NCBI RefSeq assembly: GCF_001637205.1 | Contig: NZ_LVJH01000003.1 | Coordinates: 92,091-156,090 of the forward strand | Origin: Paenibacillus glacialis | GTDB lineage: Bacteria; Bacillota; Bacilli; Paenibacillales; Paenibacillaceae | Direction of reading: 5' to 3' | Length of the DNA: 64,000 nucleotides | Part shown: positions 62,566-64,000 of the stretch, piece by piece | How the letters are laid out: each line of letters starts with the position of its first letter | Position numbering within the stretch: position 1 is the first letter of the stretch | Position numbers and translations under genes: made by a program | The notes under the pieces: generated by a model | Told to the model about the DNA's origin: nothing | Seen by the model: the letters and a program-made list of their open reading frames with translations, nothing else | Database searches by the model: none

Positions 62566-62725
62566 CTTGTTTAGTCTCTCCTTCGATCGAATGATAGGGC
62601 TTTCATAATAAATCAGCAACAATAAAAGACAAAATATTTAAGTAATATATCAAATAATAAAATAAAAATCCATAGTTTCCCACTGTAAATAGTGACATAA
62701 GTGAATGTTCGATAGAATTGCATAT

Positions 62726-62762
62726 TAAATACACTTCGGTTCATCGAACCGAAGTGTATTTA
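62726..62762. terminator. Bidirectional hairpin terminator
   Basis: A 17-bp perfect stem (TAAATACACTTCGGTTC and complement, loop ATC) with A/T-rich flanks on both sides lies 45 bases after the minus-strand murG-like gene. Confidence 0.75.
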
Positions 62763-62807
62763 GTAATAGATAAGGTTTTGCCCAATGTGTGGACCGTTTA
62801 AACAAGT

Positions 62808-63881
62808 CTACTTCCTTTTAGAGGCCTTCTGAATAAGCTGAATAACTTGATCTATAGTACTGGTCTGATCTTGTTTCGCCATATTGTCTACGATCTGAAC
62901 TCGTTTAGAGAGGGTGAGTTCAAGAGACGTAATAAAAGACTCATCGGTTAACTCTTCTTCTAATAGAACCTCAGCAAATCCAGCTTTCTGAAAAGATTGT
63001 GCATTTAATATTTGATCTCCCCGACTTGCTGCTCTTGATAGAGGGATCAATAGCATTGGTTTGTGAAGTGCAAGGAATTCAAAAATCGAATTGGAACCTG
63101 CTCTTGTCACAACAACGTCAGCGGCGGCTATGACATCTGGCAATTCATCATGAATATATTCGAATTGTTGATACCCATCGAGTTGGATGGATGGATCGAC
63201 TTGGTCTTTCCCGCAGATATGTACCACTTGGTATTGTTCCAAGAGTGTGTGGAGATTGTTACGAATGGCCCCATTGATTTTTTTGGAACCCAAGCTACCT
63301 CCCATGACGAGAACGATGGGCTTATTGTTAGAGAATTTAAGTAGATTTAGTCCACGGGTAGCATTTCCCGACCGAAGTTCATCCCGAATAATAGCACCAA
63401 CATAAGTGGCTTTGTCACTCTTGATATGATCTATCGTTTCAGGAAAAGTCACGCATACCTTCGTAGCTAGAGGAAGTGCGATTCGATTAGCCAGTCCTGG
63501 AGTAAGGTCAGATTCATGGATGATAATCGGAACTTTGTTTAATTTAGCGCCGATCACGACAGGCACAGATACAAATCCACCCTTGGAGAATACTACATCA
63601 GGCTTGATTTTTCGTATTAAATTAGTTGCCTCAAATACGCCTTTGACGATGCGGAAGGGATCTTTGAAATTCTCAACACTCATATATCGTCTAAGTTTAC
63701 CTGTTGAAATTCCATGGTAATCGACATGATCAATGTTGGAAATAAGCTCAGACTCAATTCCTTTGATAGAGCCTATATATGAAACATCCCATCCTAATGC
63801 GATAAACCTTGGAATGAGAGCTACATTCACAGTAACATGACCTGCAGACCCACCACCTGTAAATAAAATACGTTTGGACAT
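62808..63881 (-). CDS. MurG-like UDP-GlcNAc transferase (paralog)
   Basis: This 357-residue GT28 glycosyltransferase matches MurG, which adds GlcNAc to lipid I on the cytoplasmic face of the membrane. The N-terminal loop GGGSAGHVTVN, the second Gly-rich loop VMGGSLGSKKIN and the sugar-nucleotide site TRAGSNSIFEFLALHKPMLLIPL are visible. MurG normally lies in the dcw cluster; here no mur or fts genes are adjacent, so this is probably a second, MurG2-type copy. It starts at ATG 63881 behind GAGGTTT. Confidence 0.9.
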   Translation of the reverse strand: MSKRILFTGGGSAGHVTVNVALIPRFIALGWDVSYIGSIKGIESELISNIDHVDYHGISTGKLRRYMSVENFKDPFRIVKGVFEATNLIRKIKPDVVFSKGGFVSVPVVIGAKLNKVPIIIHESDLTPGLANRIALPLATKVCVTFPETIDHIKSDKATYVGAIIRDELRSGNATRGLNLLKFSNNKPIVLVMGGSLGSKKINGAIRNNLHTLLEQYQVVHICGKDQVDPSIQLDGYQQFEYIHDELPDVIAAADVVVTRAGSNSIFEFLALHKPMLLIPLSRAASRGDQILNAQSFQKAGFAEVLLEEELTDESFITSLELTLSKRVQIVDNMAKQDQTSTIDQVIQLIQKASKRK

Positions 63882-64000
63882 TTGTTAAACCTCACATTGT
63901 TCTGGTCACATAGGTGTGCCAGTTATTATAGCCCTATAGAGGGTTTACTTGAACCATAGCTTGTTTCCCGCTGAGTTGTATTCCGGTTTGTTTAACTCCG

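Overview
The window looks like chromosomal DNA of a low-to-moderate GC Gram-positive of the order Bacillales, most likely a Paenibacillus or close relative. This is an inference. It rests on strong AGGAGG-type ribosome binding sites with frequent TTG/GTG starts, NreABC-controlled nitrate respiration, LplB/LplC-type permeases paired with YesM/YesN-type regulators, Fur boxes, a LexA/DinR-like box, a tandem glycine riboswitch, and Bacillus-type families (YwiC, DUF2935, KhtTU, YitT, YrkH, LtaS). No rRNA, tRNA, CRISPR array, prophage or intact insertion sequence was seen.

Layout. 0-4 kb: a short-chain dehydrogenase divergent from its probable LysR regulator, then two GNAT acetyltransferases with copies of a dispersed inverted repeat. 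4-5.3 kb: a secreted coiled-coil protein with a promoter-plus-terminator leader and a LexA-like box. 5.3-17.5 kb: an anaerobic nitrate island, narGHJI, nreABC, a nitrate transporter carrying a C-terminal PAS domain, moaA and ywiC. Candidate NreC sites lie at the same distance from the -10 elements of narG and the transporter. 17.6-22 kb: a DUF2935 protein and a vanR-vanS-vanY-vanZ cluster without vanHAX. 22-28 kb: a mixed stretch with an Eis-like acetyltransferase, a histidine kinase with a decayed GGDEF domain, a NUDIX enzyme, a VOC protein and two pseudogenes with internal deletions.

28-41.3 kb: a beta-glucan type utilization locus: LacI regulator with a palindromic operator, cytoplasmic GH30 enzyme, GH94/GH161-like phosphorylase, a cre site, ABC importer (two permeases and a lipoprotein) and a YesM/YesN two-component pair. 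41.4-43.3 kb: a tandem glycine riboswitch controlling an AGCS alanine/glycine symporter, with a dispersed repeat hairpin between aptamer and terminator. 43.5-46.3 kb: a sulfide/sulfane-sulfur cluster with a decayed YrkH-like gene, TauE/SafE exporter and two rhodaneses.

46.3-52.9 kb: the most unusual part, a three-gene operon encoding a TerB_N/TerB_C protein with a possible degenerate helicase-like N-terminal region, a BrxC/BrxD-type ATPase, and an Lhr-like DEVH helicase. The last two resemble the BrxD-BrxHI pair of type 2 BREX, but no pglX, pglZ, pglW or methylase is present. It is a candidate DNA-processing or defence module. 53-56 kb: two Fur-controlled genes, a siderophore-binding lipoprotein and a Btr-like AraC regulator carrying a paralogous binding domain. 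56-64 kb: housekeeping and envelope genes, LtaS-type synthase, a small membrane protein, KhtT-KhtU K+/H+ antiporter, YitT protein, a second SDR and a stand-alone MurG paralog.
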